This document shows positions 36,289 to 44,712 of a stretch of DNA of 64,000 nucleotides, in pieces. The notes under the pieces are model-generated. The model saw only the letters and a program-made list of their open reading frames with translations, had not been told where the DNA came from and made no database searches. How positions within the stretch are numbered: position 1 is the stretch's first letter; each line of letters opens with the position of its first letter. Source of the stretch: Oleomonas cavernae (GTDB lineage Bacteria; Pseudomonadota; Alphaproteobacteria; Zavarziniales; Zavarziniaceae); the NCBI RefSeq assembly GCF_003590945.1, contig NZ_QYUK01000011.1, positions 1,950,001-2,014,000 of the forward strand, read 5' to 3'. The position numbers and the translations under genes are program-made.

Positions 36289-37264
36289 ATGGCCGATGTC
36301 GAGATCGAGGCCGGCCGCAGCGGCCCGCCCCCCTCCCCAGCCCGACTTGGGCCCGTCCTGCGCGTGATCCTCGCCCCCCTGATCATGGGCGGCAGGGTCA
36401 TCGGGCCCTGGTGCGCGCCATTGCCAGGGGCAGCCGCGAGGATGCGACCCATCTGGCGGCCTATATCGCCTTCACCGGCCTGTTGTCGCTGTTTCCCTTC
36501 CTGATGGCCCTGGCCGCCCTGGGCGGCGAGCTGGGCACCGGCCACAGTGCCGAACGCGCCGTGCAGACGCTGTTCGCGCTCCTGCCCGAGGATGTCGCCA
36601 AGCCGCTGGCGCCGGCCGTGCGCCAGGTGCTGTCGTCCGGCGCCAAGTCGGACATCCTGACCATCGGCCTGGTGGTTGCCCTGTGGACGGCCTCGAACGG
36701 CATCGCCGCCCTGCGCGTGGCCCTCAACCGGGCTTACGGCGCCGTCGAGCATCGCGGCTTCGTCGGCGTCTCGGCCCTGCAACTGGGCCTGGTGCTGCTG
36801 GGCGCCGTGGTCATGATCGGGCTGTCCTTCGCCGTCATCCTGGGGCCGCAGGTGTGGGACTGGCTGGTCAAGCCCTATGCGCCCAAATCCTGGGGCCGGC
36901 CCCTGTGGGATGTCGCCCGCTATGGCACGGGCACCTTCATGGTCCTGGCCTCGCTGGTCTTCATGCACTGGCTGCTGCCGGCGCGGCATTTGAAATTCCG
37001 CCTTATCCTGCCCGGTGCCGCCTTGACAACATTGGGCTGGATCGGCCTCGCCAGCCTATTCTCGCTGTTCCTGCGAAATCTCGGTAACTACAGCGTCACA
37101 TATGGCAGCCTCGGCTCCATTGTCGTGGTCCTGGTATTCTTCTATGCCAGCGCCACGCTTCTCTTGGTCGGCGCCCATTTCAACGTCGCCCTGTTCAGAA
37201 TCGAGCCTTCGATACCTCCCCTGCCCAAGGGCGGCCTTACATTCAAGGCCGTTACCGAGTATAG
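36289..37264 (+). CDS. YihY/BrkB family inner-membrane protein, frameshifted
   Basis: A polytopic protein with six hydrophobic segments and the family hallmark AAYIAFTGLLSLFPFLMALAAL. The N-terminal 40 residues are in one frame and the rest in another; adding one G to GGG at 36403-36405 joins them (VIGALVRAIARG). The 3' end also has no stop and reads in frame into the homospermidine synthase gene. One more lost base would expose a TAG at 37262-37264, which is the end given here and yields 325 residues; this second change is conjecture. Function unknown, once misnamed ribonuclease BN. Confidence 0.65.
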
Positions 37265-37304
37265 CCTTCGCGCGATACGTTCGAGATTTAGGAGAACTAC
37301 CCCC

Positions 37305-38724
37305 ATGGACCACCAGAAGAAGCACGTCGCCTTTGCCGGCCGGCTCGTGATCGTGGGATTTGGATCAATCGGCCAAGGCGTGCTGCCCCTGCTGCTGCGC
37401 CACATCGACATGCCCAAGGACCGCATCACCATCGTCACCGCCGAGGATCACGGCGAGAAGATCGCCGACGCGATGGACGTCACCTTCCTGCAGGAGATCC
37501 TGACCCGCGACAATTACCGCAGCGTGCTGGAGCCGATGATCGGCGAAGGCGATTTTCTGCTGAACCTGTCGGTCGACGTTTCGTCGCTGGCCCTGATCGA
37601 ACTGGCACACGAGCGCGGCGCGCTCTATCTCGATACCTGCATCGAGCCCTGGCTGGGCGGCTATACCGATACCTCGCTCAGCGCCTCGGCCCGCTCGAAC
37701 TACGGCCTGCGCGAGGGGGCGCTGGCCCTGAAGGCCAGGTTCGCGCCCGGCGGGCCGACCGCCGTGCTGACCCACGGCGCCAATCCCGGCCATGTCAGCC
37801 ACCTGGTCAAGCAGGGCCTGCTCGACATTGCCGCCGCCACCGGCGCCCCCGTCGACCCCCAAGGACCGCGCCGGCTGGGGCCTGCTGGCCCAGAAGTTGG
37901 GCGTGAAGGTCATCCACGTGGCCGAGCGCGACACCCAGAAGGCCAATATTCCCAAGGCGATCGGCGAATTCGTCAACACCTGGTCGATCGACGGCTTCGT
38001 CGGCGAAGGCTGCCAGCCGGCCGAACTGGGCTGGGGCACGCACGAGCGGCATTTCCCCATCGACGGTGGCCGCCACGAGATCGGCAAGGGTGCCGCGATC
38101 TATCTGCATCGCCCCGGCGCCTCGGTCCGGGTGCGCACCTGGACGCCCAAGGAAGGCCCCTTCCACGGCTTCCTGATCACCCATTCGGAGGCGATCTCGC
38201 TCTCTGATTTCCTGACCGTCGAGGAAGCCGGCAAGGTCACCTACCGGCCGACCTGCCACTATGCCTATCACCCCTGCGACGATGCCGTGCTCTCGGTCCA
38301 CGAAATCGCCGGCAAGAACTGGCAGATGCAGGCCACCAGGCGCCTGATGTCGGACGAGATCATCTCCGGTATCGACGAGTTGGGTGTCCTGCTCGCCGGC
38401 CACGCCAAGGGTGCCTACTGGCTGGGCTCGCAGCTCGACATCGAGACCGCGCGCGATCTCGCCCCCTACAACAGCGCGACCTCGCTGCAGGTGACCTCGT
38501 CGGTGCTGGCCGGCGTAGTCTGGGCGATCGAGAACCCGCACGTCGGCATCGTCGAGCCCGAGGACATGGACTTCCGCCGCTGCCTGGAGATCGCCGGCGA
38601 ATACTGGGGGCCGCGCGTGGGCGCCTTCACCGACTGGACCCCGCTCGACCACCGGGCCGAACTGTTCCCCGAAGACCTGGACCCCAGCGACCCCTGGCAG
38701 TTCAAGAACATCCGCGTCGGCTGA
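37305..38724 (+). CDS. hss: homospermidine synthase, one-base insertion
   Basis: Homospermidine synthase makes sym-homospermidine from putrescine and/or spermidine with NAD+, the main polyamine route in many alphaproteobacteria. The Rossmann motif IVGFGSIGQG is near the N-terminus, then TCIEPWLGGY, LTHGANPGHVSH and, after the break, GWGTHERHFP and the long conserved C-terminal half. The frame shifts at the five-C run 37856-37860; removing one C (GACCCCAAG) restores 472 residues. AGGAG at 37290-37294 supports the ATG at 37305. A strong hairpin terminator follows. Confidence 0.88.
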
Positions 38725-38740
38725 GACGCGGCGGTTCCCG

Positions 38741-38780
38741 CGACGAAAGGGCCCGGGCAAACCCCGGGCCCTTTTTCGTC
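38741..38780. terminator. bidirectional hairpin terminator after hss
   Basis: A 12-bp stem (38746-38757 with 38763-38774), a five-base loop and a run of five T at 38772-38776. The outer bases GACGAAA and TTTCGTC extend the pairing, so the structure can end transcription of hss and, on the other strand, the DUF4282 gene. Confidence 0.88.
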
Positions 38781-39066
38781 AGCGCGGCGGCAGGCGGTCG
38801 CGGATTTCGCCCAGGCGGCGGAAGGTCTCGAAGGCCAGCAGCACCATTTCGCTGCCGATGCGCACGCCGATGATCCCCAGGACGAGGTAGACGAAGGCCA
38901 GCACCAGCGTCAGCAGGCTGAAGCCCATGCCCGTGATGCCGAGGCCGGTCACCAGGGTGAAGAGGAAGCCCAGCACCACCAGCACCAGGCCGATGAAGTA
39001 GAAGAACTTGACCACTTTCGGCGTGATGAACTCGTCGAAGCGCAGCCAGGTGTTGATGTCGAACAT
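38779..39066 (-). CDS. DUF4282 small membrane protein
   Basis: A 95-residue protein with two membrane helices (about 22-42 and 50-72) and the family-typical RFDEFITPKVVKFFYFIGL start and YLVLGIIGVRIGSEMVLLAFETFRRLGEI end. DUF4282 proteins are of unknown function. It lies downstream of another small membrane protein on the same strand and may be co-transcribed with it. Confidence 0.85.
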   Translation of the reverse strand: MFDINTWLRFDEFITPKVVKFFYFIGLVLVVLGFLFTLVTGLGITGMGFSLLTLVLAFVYLVLGIIGVRIGSEMVLLAFETFRRLGEIRDRLPPR

Positions 39067-39096
39067 GAAGATCTCCCCTTTCAGATCGCTGTTACG

Positions 39097-39835
39097 TCAA
39101 GTGGCGGTGTAATAGGCATTCACGACCGAGGCCATCAGCGCCGCCCCGATCGCCCCGACCAGCACCGCGATCAACTGGAAGATCGCCAGGCCGACGATGC
39201 CGAGGCTGACGATCAGCGGGCTCAGAATCAGGCCCACGATCATCATCACGATCACGATCGGGATGATGATGAGGATGACACTGCCCACGATACTGCCGAA
39301 ATAGGGTGCGGTCGCATTGAAGCTGGTGCCGGGGTGGTGATCTTGCCCAGGGCCAGATCCTCGAAGAAGAAGGACAGCCGGACAGCGATGATGATGATGG
39401 CGATGCTGACGATCAGGCCGACCAGCCCCATGCCGGCGACCGCGCCGGCGCTGGCCCCGCCATCGCCGGCACCGACCAGCAGGCTGACCACGGCGCCCGG
39501 CAGGATGCCGATGCCCAGCGCCCAGATCAGGAACAGCCGCTCGCTGGCCGACGGCGCCAGGGGCAGGACCATGGCCACCCGGGTAAAGCCCGAGTTGACC
39601 GCCCGAAACCAGGCAATATTGACGCAATAGGCGAAGGCCCCCGCGGCCAGCGAGAACACGATCCCCACGAGCGAGCCCACAAAGCCGCCGATGAGGCCGG
39701 CGACATAGGTACCGACGATCGCGATGACACCGCCGATCAGGGCCGGCACGATCGCCACCTTTACCCAGTCGTTCACATGCGCCAGCAGTTCGCGGTAGCC
39801 CCGACGGCGGCGTCGACAACATTCGGCTTGGTCAT
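39097..39835 (-). CDS. polytopic membrane protein of unknown family, two one-base losses
   Basis: A membrane protein with six or so hydrophobic segments, a Gly/Ala/Ile-rich composition and no motif I can assign; a Yip1-like protein is one possibility. The frame breaks at the C run 39799-39802 and at the G run 39331-39334. Adding one base at each gives a continuous 246-residue protein from the ATG at 39835 (MTKPNVVDA) to the stop at 39097. Paired with the DUF4282 gene 30 bases downstream. Confidence 0.6.
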
Positions 39836-40095
39836 TTTGTGCCCCTACCCCTGTGATTGAGGCGAAGTCTAGGCGAAATCGGGCGCGGGAATAAGGGGAG
39901 AGCGCCACAAAAGGTGATGAAGATCACTCAGCCGGATGGAGATGGCGTCTCGGCGGAACGCCACGCGCCCCACTCAGGATAGCGCGCTCTATCATCAAGG
40001 GAGCAATCCGCTGAATACACCTAAAGATTGCTATCCTGGCTCACAGGTTCTATCTTTGTTCCGGATCTGTTTTCCGAAAGGCAAAAACATCGATA
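39836..40095. other. intergenic stretch, no gene recognised
   Basis: Between the divergent membrane protein gene and the repeat before the TPR gene. It is AT-richer than the flanks from about 39990 to 40095, with no convincing open frame, RNA gene or promoter pattern that I would defend. Confidence 0.5.
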
Positions 40096-40189
40096 CGTCA
40101 TCCCGCGAAGGCGGGGATCCACTGTTGTGACAGGCCGGGTCCGCTCCAGCATGCCCCTGCGGTGGATCCCCGCCTTCGCGGGGATGACG
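40096..40189. repeat. paired palindromic intergenic repeat, family A
   Basis: Arms 40096-40122 and 40162-40189 are inverted copies of CGTCATCCCGCGAAGGCGGGG-type sequence; they match over 27 bases apart from one extra G. Each arm is itself a small hairpin. It ends 22 bases before the TPR gene start codon. Confidence 0.85.
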
Positions 40190-40211
40190 CGCCTTCATCA
40201 GGGAACTCGCA

Positions 40212-40742
40212 ATGTCTTTTCCATATTCTATCGTGCCGGTGCTTGATCGCGCATTGCGCTCTGCCCGCGAGACAAAACTGTACGATGAAGCTTTGATTAT
40301 TTGCGATGGCTACTGCAACGACAATCCAACCGACGCAAATGGTTACTCTGCGCGGTCAATTCTTCTTTCGATGAAAAAGGATCCCATGAGCGCGCTCGCG
40401 GATCGGGATCGTGCCATCCGCTTGCGTGCCGGCGCACCGGCTGCGGGCGATTACTCGTCACGCGGCCGGCTACTGATGGAATTGCGGCGCTGGCGCGAGG
40501 CGATTGAGGCTTGGAAAGCCGTTTCGGCTCTCGACCATACCGGCTGGTTCGAGTCGTACCCGGCGCTGATGCAGGCTGAATGCCATCTTTTGCTGGGCGA
40601 GATCGAGGCAGCCGAAGCCATTTGTGAAGAGATCCCTGACGATTACACCTTCCCCGGCTTCCGTGGACTCCTCGCGGGCTCGAAATTCGAGATTCTCGAC
40701 GACATCGCCACCATCCGCCGCGGCCGGCACCCGCGGCCATGA
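40212..40742 (+). CDS. TPR-like hypothetical protein
   Basis: A 176-residue soluble protein of helix pairs resembling tetratricopeptide repeats, for example ALIICDGYCNDNPTDANGYSARS, DRDRAIRLRAGAPAAGDYSSRGR and RRWREAIEAWKAVSAL. TPR proteins bind other proteins; no partner is apparent. Codon usage and base composition in the first half are less GC-rich than the flanking genes, suggesting foreign origin. Its stop codon runs into the terminator of the convergent ribosomal protein operon. Confidence 0.55.
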   Translation: MSFPYSIVPVLDRALRSARETKLYDEALIICDGYCNDNPTDANGYSARSILLSMKKDPMSALADRDRAIRLRAGAPAAGDYSSRGRLLMELRRWREAIEAWKAVSALDHTGWFESYPALMQAECHLLLGEIEAAEAICEEIPDDYTFPGFRGLLAGSKFEILDDIATIRRGRHPRP

Positions 40743-40772
40743 AAAAGGCCCGGCAGTTGCCTGCCGGGCCTT
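40742..40772 (-). terminator. Rho-independent terminator of rplM-rpsI
   Basis: A 12-bp stem (40745-40756 with 40761-40772), a four-base loop and, reading on the minus strand, a run of five T at 40746-40742. It starts 24 bases after the rpsI stop codon. Confidence 0.92.
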
Positions 40773-40795
40773 GATCGGATGAGCCTTGCGGCCGG

Positions 40796-41308
40796 TCAGC
40801 GCTTCGAGAACTGGAAGCTGCGGCGGGCCTTGGCCTTGCCGTACTTCTTACGCTCGACGGTGCGGCTGTCGCGGGTCAGGAAGCCGCCGGCCTTCAGCAC
40901 GCCGCGCAGTTCCGGCTCCTGGTAGGTCAGGGCCTTGGAGACGCCGTGACGGACAGCGCCCGCCTGGCCCGACAAGCCGCCGCCCGAGACGGTGGCTTCG
41001 ATGTCGTACTGGCCGACGCGGTTGGTCACCTGGAACGGCTGGTTCAGCAGCATGCGCAGGACCGAACGGGCGAAGTAGGTCTGGATGTCGCGGCCGTTGA
41101 CCGTGACCTTGCCAGTGCCGCGCTTCACCCAGACGCGGGCGACCGCGTCCTTGCGCTTGCCGGTGGCATAGGTGCGACCCTTGGCGTCGACGGCCTTCTT
41201 GGCCTCGAGCTTGCTGTCGGCGGGACGGGCCGCGGCCTGACCGGTGGTCAGGGTGCGCAGATCCTGGAGCGTGCGCGGGGACTGATGGGGAGCCTGGTTC
41301 TCGGCCAT
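40796..41308 (-). CDS. rpsI: 30S ribosomal protein S9
   Basis: The S9 core (about residues 42-170) has [14 protein letters not shown], the GRDIQTYF region and the basic C-terminal tail [10 protein letters not shown] that reaches the P-site tRNA. A 40-residue N-terminal extension is present, as in many alphaproteobacteria. Second gene of the rplM-rpsI operon, three bases after rplM. Confidence 0.97.
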   Translation of the reverse strand: MAENQAPHQSPRTLQDLRTLTTGQAAARPADSKLEAKKAVDAKGRTYATGKRKDAVARVWVKRGTGKVTVNGRDIQTYFARSVLRMLLNQPFQVTNRVGQYDIEATVSGGGLSGQAGAVRHGVSKALTYQEPELRGVLKAGGFLTRDSRTVERKKYGKAKARRSFQFSKR

Positions 41309-41311
41309 GGC

Positions 41312-41770
41312 TTACCTCTTGTTCTTCGGGTTCAGGGCGCCGACGTCCAGGACTTCGGGCTGCGAACCGGCATGGGGATGAGCGGTACCGGCATAGACGC
41401 GCAGATTGGACATCTGCTGGCGCCCCAGCGGGCCACGGGGGACCATGCGCTCCACGGCCTTCACCAGCACCCGCTCGGGATGCTTGCCGTCGAGGATCTG
41501 GCCCATGGTGCGGGACTTGATGCCGCCGGGATGGCCGGTGTGCCAATGGAATTCGCGGTTCTCACGCTTGCGGCCCGTGAACGCGACCTTGTCGGCGTTG
41601 ATCACGATGACGTTGTCGCCCATGTCGACATGGGGCGTGAAGGTGGCAAGGTGCTTGCCACGCAGGCGGTTGGCGACGATCGAGGCGAGACGGCCGACGA
41701 CGAGACCCTCGGCGTCGATCAGCACCCACTTCTTCGTTACCTCCGCAGGCTTTGCGGAAAAGGTCTTCAT
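41312..41770 (-). CDS. rplM: 50S ribosomal protein L13
   Basis: L13 (152 residues), an early assembly protein of the large subunit. Conserved parts include [43 protein letters not shown] and the [18 protein letters not shown] segment. First gene of the operon. Confidence 0.97.
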   Translation of the reverse strand: MKTFSAKPAEVTKKWVLIDAEGLVVGRLASIVANRLRGKHLATFTPHVDMGDNVIVINADKVAFTGRKRENREFHWHTGHPGGIKSRTMGQILDGKHPERVLVKAVERMVPRGPLGRQQMSNLRVYAGTAHPHAGSQPEVLDVGALNPKNKR

Positions 41771-41817
41771 TTATACCAAACCTCGTGTAGCCGGGCGCAG
41801 GCCCGGCGGGAGGCCGG

Positions 41818-41847
41818 CATATAGACAGAGTAGCGGCGCGAAATCAA
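41818..41847 (-). promoter_or_regulatory. possible rplM promoter
   Basis: On the minus strand TTGATT (41847-41842) and TATATG (41823-41818) are separated by 18 bases and lie about 50 bases before the rplM start codon. Four of six positions match each consensus, so this is a reasonable but unproved candidate. Confidence 0.35.
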
Positions 41848-41864
41848 GCGCCTTGGCGTCAACA

Positions 41865-41919
41865 AAATCAGCCACTTATCGCAACGGTATTATAATACCG
41901 CTGCCCAAGTGGTTGATTT
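41865..41919. terminator. nested inverted repeat after the GST gene
   Basis: Outer arms 41865-41877 and 41907-41919 pair over 13 bases with one G-T mismatch and enclose a perfect 16-base AT-rich palindrome (41885-41900). On the minus strand it starts 14 bases after the GST stop codon and is followed by TTTT, so it can terminate that gene; the inner palindrome may instead be a protein-binding site near the rplM promoter. Confidence 0.6.
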
Positions 41920-41932
41920 CTATAGGGCGCCC

Positions 41933-42541
41933 TCAGGCCGGTACGTTGATACCACTCTGCACCGCCGGGCGGGCGTATACCCGCTCCAGCCAGGCCGACA
42001 CGCCCTTCAGCCCGTCCATGTCGACCCCCAGGAAGCCGCCCAGCTTGGTCCAGGGGAAGGCCGCGATATCGGCGATCGAATAGTCGTCCCCGCCCAGGTA
42101 GGGCACCTGGGACAGGCGGCTTTCCAGCACGTTGAAGATGCGGGCCACCTCATTGGTGAACCGCTCGACCGCATAGACCTGGGGCTCGCCCTGATAGTTC
42201 CGGAAATGGAACAGCTGGCCCATCATCGGCCCGATCGAGGCCATCTGGAAAAACAGCCATTCGAGCTGGGCGGCCCGCGCCGGGCCCGAGGGGCTCAGGA
42301 ACTTGCCGGTCTTCTCGCCCAGATAGATCAGGATGGCGCCCGATTCGAAGACCACCTGGCCATTGTCCCGGTCCTTGATCACGGGGATCTTGTTGTTGGG
42401 GTTCATGGCGAGGAATTCCGGCTTGAACTGTTCGTTCTGGCCAAGATCGATCGAATGCACCTCGTAAGGCAGCCCGCATTCGTCGAGCATGATCGAGACC
42501 TTGCGGCCGTTGGGCGTCTTGGCGGTGTAAAGATCGATCAT
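41933..42541 (-). CDS. glutathione S-transferase family protein
   Basis: A 202-residue two-domain protein: N-terminal thioredoxin fold with the AKTPNGRKV active-site region, the conserved cis-proline (NKIPVI) and FESGAILIYLGEK glutathione-binding motif, then a helical C-terminal domain (YSIADIAAFPW). The Thr/Asn-containing start is like the YfcG/YghU disulfide-bond oxidoreductase group. Substrate unknown. It is divergent from the enoyl-CoA hydratase gene. Confidence 0.88.
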   Translation of the reverse strand: MIDLYTAKTPNGRKVSIMLDECGLPYEVHSIDLGQNEQFKPEFLAMNPNNKIPVIKDRDNGQVVFESGAILIYLGEKTGKFLSPSGPARAAQLEWLFFQMASIGPMMGQLFHFRNYQGEPQVYAVERFTNEVARIFNVLESRLSQVPYLGGDDYSIADIAAFPWTKLGGFLGVDMDGLKGVSAWLERVYARPAVQSGINVPA

Positions 42542-42632
42542 CGGCTAATTCCACTGTGAGCGAACAGGCGCTAAGCCTTGCCCGATGCGGATCGTGCCGC
42601 CAAGGTCAAAAGCGATAAGGGAGGCTTATGCA

Positions 42633-43427
42633 ATGAATGCAGCGGTAGAATCACCCCTGGTGACGCGCCACGATGCCGGCGGCATCACCACCTTGACCAT
42701 GAGCCGGCCAGCCTCGCGCAATGCCCTGTCCATGGCGATGATGGCGGCGCTGATCGAGGCGCTCGATACGGTGGACGCCGATCATGCCGTCAAGGTCGTG
42801 GTCCTGGCGGCGGAAGGGCCGGCATTCTGCGCCGGTCATGATCTCAAGGAATTGCGCGCCATCGGCCGCGACGGCGCGGCGCTGGCCGCGGTCTTTGCCC
42901 GCTGCAGCAGCTTGATGCTGCGCATGCAGTCGCTGCGCCAGCCGATCATTGCCCGGGTCCATGCCATGGCCACCGCCGCCGGTTGCCAGCTCGTCGCCAC
43001 CGCCGACCTGGCGATCGCCGCGGATAACGCCAAATTCGCCACGCCGGGCGTCAATATCGGCCTGTTCTGCTCGACCCCGATGGTGGCGCTGACGCGCAAC
43101 GTGGGGGCCAAGCAGGCGATGGAAATGCTGCTGACCGGCGAGGCGATCGATGCCGCCACGGCGCAGCGCTACGGCCTGATCAACCATGCGGTACCATCGG
43201 GCGAGCTCGACGCGGCGATCATGGCCCTGGCCGCGAAGATCGCCGGCAAATCCCCCCTCACCCTGAAGATCGGCAAGGAAGCCTTCTATACCCAGGCGGG
43301 CAAGACCACGTCGGCCGCCTATGAATACGCCTCGGCGGTGATGACCCAGAACATGCTGGCCCGCGACGCCCAGGAAGGCGTCGGCGCCTTCATCGACAAG
43401 CGCGAGCCGGTCTGGACGGGGTGCTGA
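42633..43427 (+). CDS. enoyl-CoA hydratase/isomerase family protein
   Basis: A 264-residue crotonase-fold protein. The CoA/oxyanion segments are GPAFCAGHDLKEL and HAMATAAGCQLVATADLAIA. The spacing is close to the ECHDC3-type group, whose hydratase activity is doubtful because a catalytic glutamate is replaced; here the second glutamate position is not obvious, so a catalytic role is uncertain. GGGAGG at 42619-42624 fixes the ATG at 42633. The gene is convergent with thiS-thiG. Confidence 0.85.
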   Translation: MNAAVESPLVTRHDAGGITTLTMSRPASRNALSMAMMAALIEALDTVDADHAVKVVVLAAEGPAFCAGHDLKELRAIGRDGAALAAVFARCSSLMLRMQSLRQPIIARVHAMATAAGCQLVATADLAIAADNAKFATPGVNIGLFCSTPMVALTRNVGAKQAMEMLLTGEAIDAATAQRYGLINHAVPSGELDAAIMALAAKIAGKSPLTLKIGKEAFYTQAGKTTSAAYEYASAVMTQNMLARDAQEGVGAFIDKREPVWTGC

Positions 43428-43465
43428 TTGCCGGGCTGCCGGGCTGGCAGATCCGCCTTGCGTCC

Positions 43466-43532
43466 TTCGACAGGCTCAGGATGAGGAAGCTTTTTTTGGC
43501 ATAAAGACTCTCCTCATGGTGAGCCTGTCGAA
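43466..43532. repeat. palindromic intergenic repeat, family B
   Basis: Arms 43466-43486 and 43512-43532 are inverted over 21 bases with two mismatches and frame the T-rich spacer with GGCATAAAGACT. It sits between the convergent enoyl-CoA hydratase and thiazole synthase genes. Confidence 0.8.
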
Positions 43533-43566
43533 CCACGCAAACCTGCCGCCCCAGTCCCAAAAGCTA

Positions 43567-44556
43567 TCAAATCAACCCCGCCAAAGGCGACGACGGGTCG
43601 GCGTAGAGCTTCTTGGGCATGCGGCCGGCGCGGTAGGCCAGGCGGCCGGCTTCGACCGCGGCCTTCATGGCCCGGGCCATCAGGATCGGGTCCTTGGCCT
43701 CGGCGATGGCCGTGTTCATCAGGACGCCGTCGCAGCCCAGTTCCATGGCGACCGCCGCATCGGATGCCGTGCCGACGCCGGCATCGACCAGCACCGGCAC
43801 CTTGGCCTCCTCGATGATGAGGCGGATGCCGACCGGGTTCTGCACCCCCAGGCCCGAGCCGATCGGCGCCGCCAGGGGCATGATCGCGCAGCAGCCGATC
43901 TCCTCCAGGCGCTTGGCCATGATCGGGTCGTCGGAACAGTAGACCATCACGTCGAAGCCCTCGGCGACCAGGGTTTGCGCGGCCGCCAGGGTCTCGACCA
44001 TGTTGGGATAGAGGGTCTTGATGTTGCCCAGCACCTCGAGCTTCACCAGTTTCCAGCCGCCGGCCTCGCGCGCCAGGCGCAGGGTTCGCACCGCCTCGTC
44101 GGCGGTATAGCAGCCGGCCGTGTTGGGCAGGAAGGTGTAGACACGCGGGTCCAGGTAGTCGACCAGCATGGGCGCCCCCGGCGTCGCCAGGTTGACCCGG
44201 CGCACGGCGACCGTGACGATTTCGGCGCCCGATGCCTCGATCGCGGCTCTTGTCTCGTCGAAATCCTTGTACTTGCCGGTGCCGACCAGCAGGCGCGAGC
44301 TAAAGCGGCGCCCGGCGACCACGAAGCTGTCCTGATCGGCGGCGACGGACAGGTTGCCGCCACCGATGAAATGCACGATTTCCAGGCGGTCGCCCTCGGC
44401 CAGTTCGACCGCGGCAAAGGTCGAGCGCGGCACGATTTCCAGATTCCGCTCCACCGCCACCTTGACCTGGTCCAGGCCCAGGTGCCCGATCAGCCCGGCA
44501 ACCGTCACCGGCCCATCCAACGCCATCGCGTCGCCGTTGACCGTGATATTCATCAT
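43567..44556 (-). CDS. thiG: fused sulfur carrier ThiS and thiazole synthase ThiG
   Basis: One 329-residue chain. Residues 1-66 are a ThiS ubiquitin-like domain ending HFIGGG; residues 75-329 are a complete ThiG barrel with the Schiff-base lysine in [10 protein letters not shown] and [21 protein letters not shown] and [12 protein letters not shown] motifs. ThiG builds the thiamin thiazole phosphate from deoxyxylulose phosphate, dehydroglycine and ThiS thiocarboxylate. Such fusions are annotated in other alphaproteobacteria. The ThiS diglycine is not a free C-terminus here, so sulfur delivery needs an explanation. Two ATG codons are adjacent (44556, 44553). No TPP riboswitch core was found upstream. 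Confidence 0.93.
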   Translation of the reverse strand: MMNITVNGDAMALDGPVTVAGLIGHLGLDQVKVAVERNLEIVPRSTFAAVELAEGDRLEIVHFIGGGNLSVAADQDSFVVAGRRFSSRLLVGTGKYKDFDETRAAIEASGAEIVTVAVRRVNLATPGAPMLVDYLDPRVYTFLPNTAGCYTADEAVRTLRLAREAGGWKLVKLEVLGNIKTLYPNMVETLAAAQTLVAEGFDVMVYCSDDPIMAKRLEEIGCCAIMPLAAPIGSGLGVQNPVGIRLIIEEAKVPVLVDAGVGTASDAAVAMELGCDGVLMNTAIAEAKDPILMARAMKAAVEAGRLAYRAGRMPKKLYADPSSPLAGLI

Positions 44557-44712
44557 CTGCTGCGCCCCTATCGACTCCTGGCGCCACATATAAGCGATCC
44601 CGCCGCCCGAGTTAACCTTCCGGTCAGGTCTTTCGGCGACGCTGTCGTGAGGTAGAACGCATAGCTTACCCATCGCCGACAGCAGGGACGGCCCAAGCGG
44701 CCGCTGGAACCC

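Noticed and set aside
44557-44712. A TPP riboswitch before the ThiS-ThiG gene.
   Set aside because: The conserved CUGAGA core and paired elements are not found in this interval on the minus strand.
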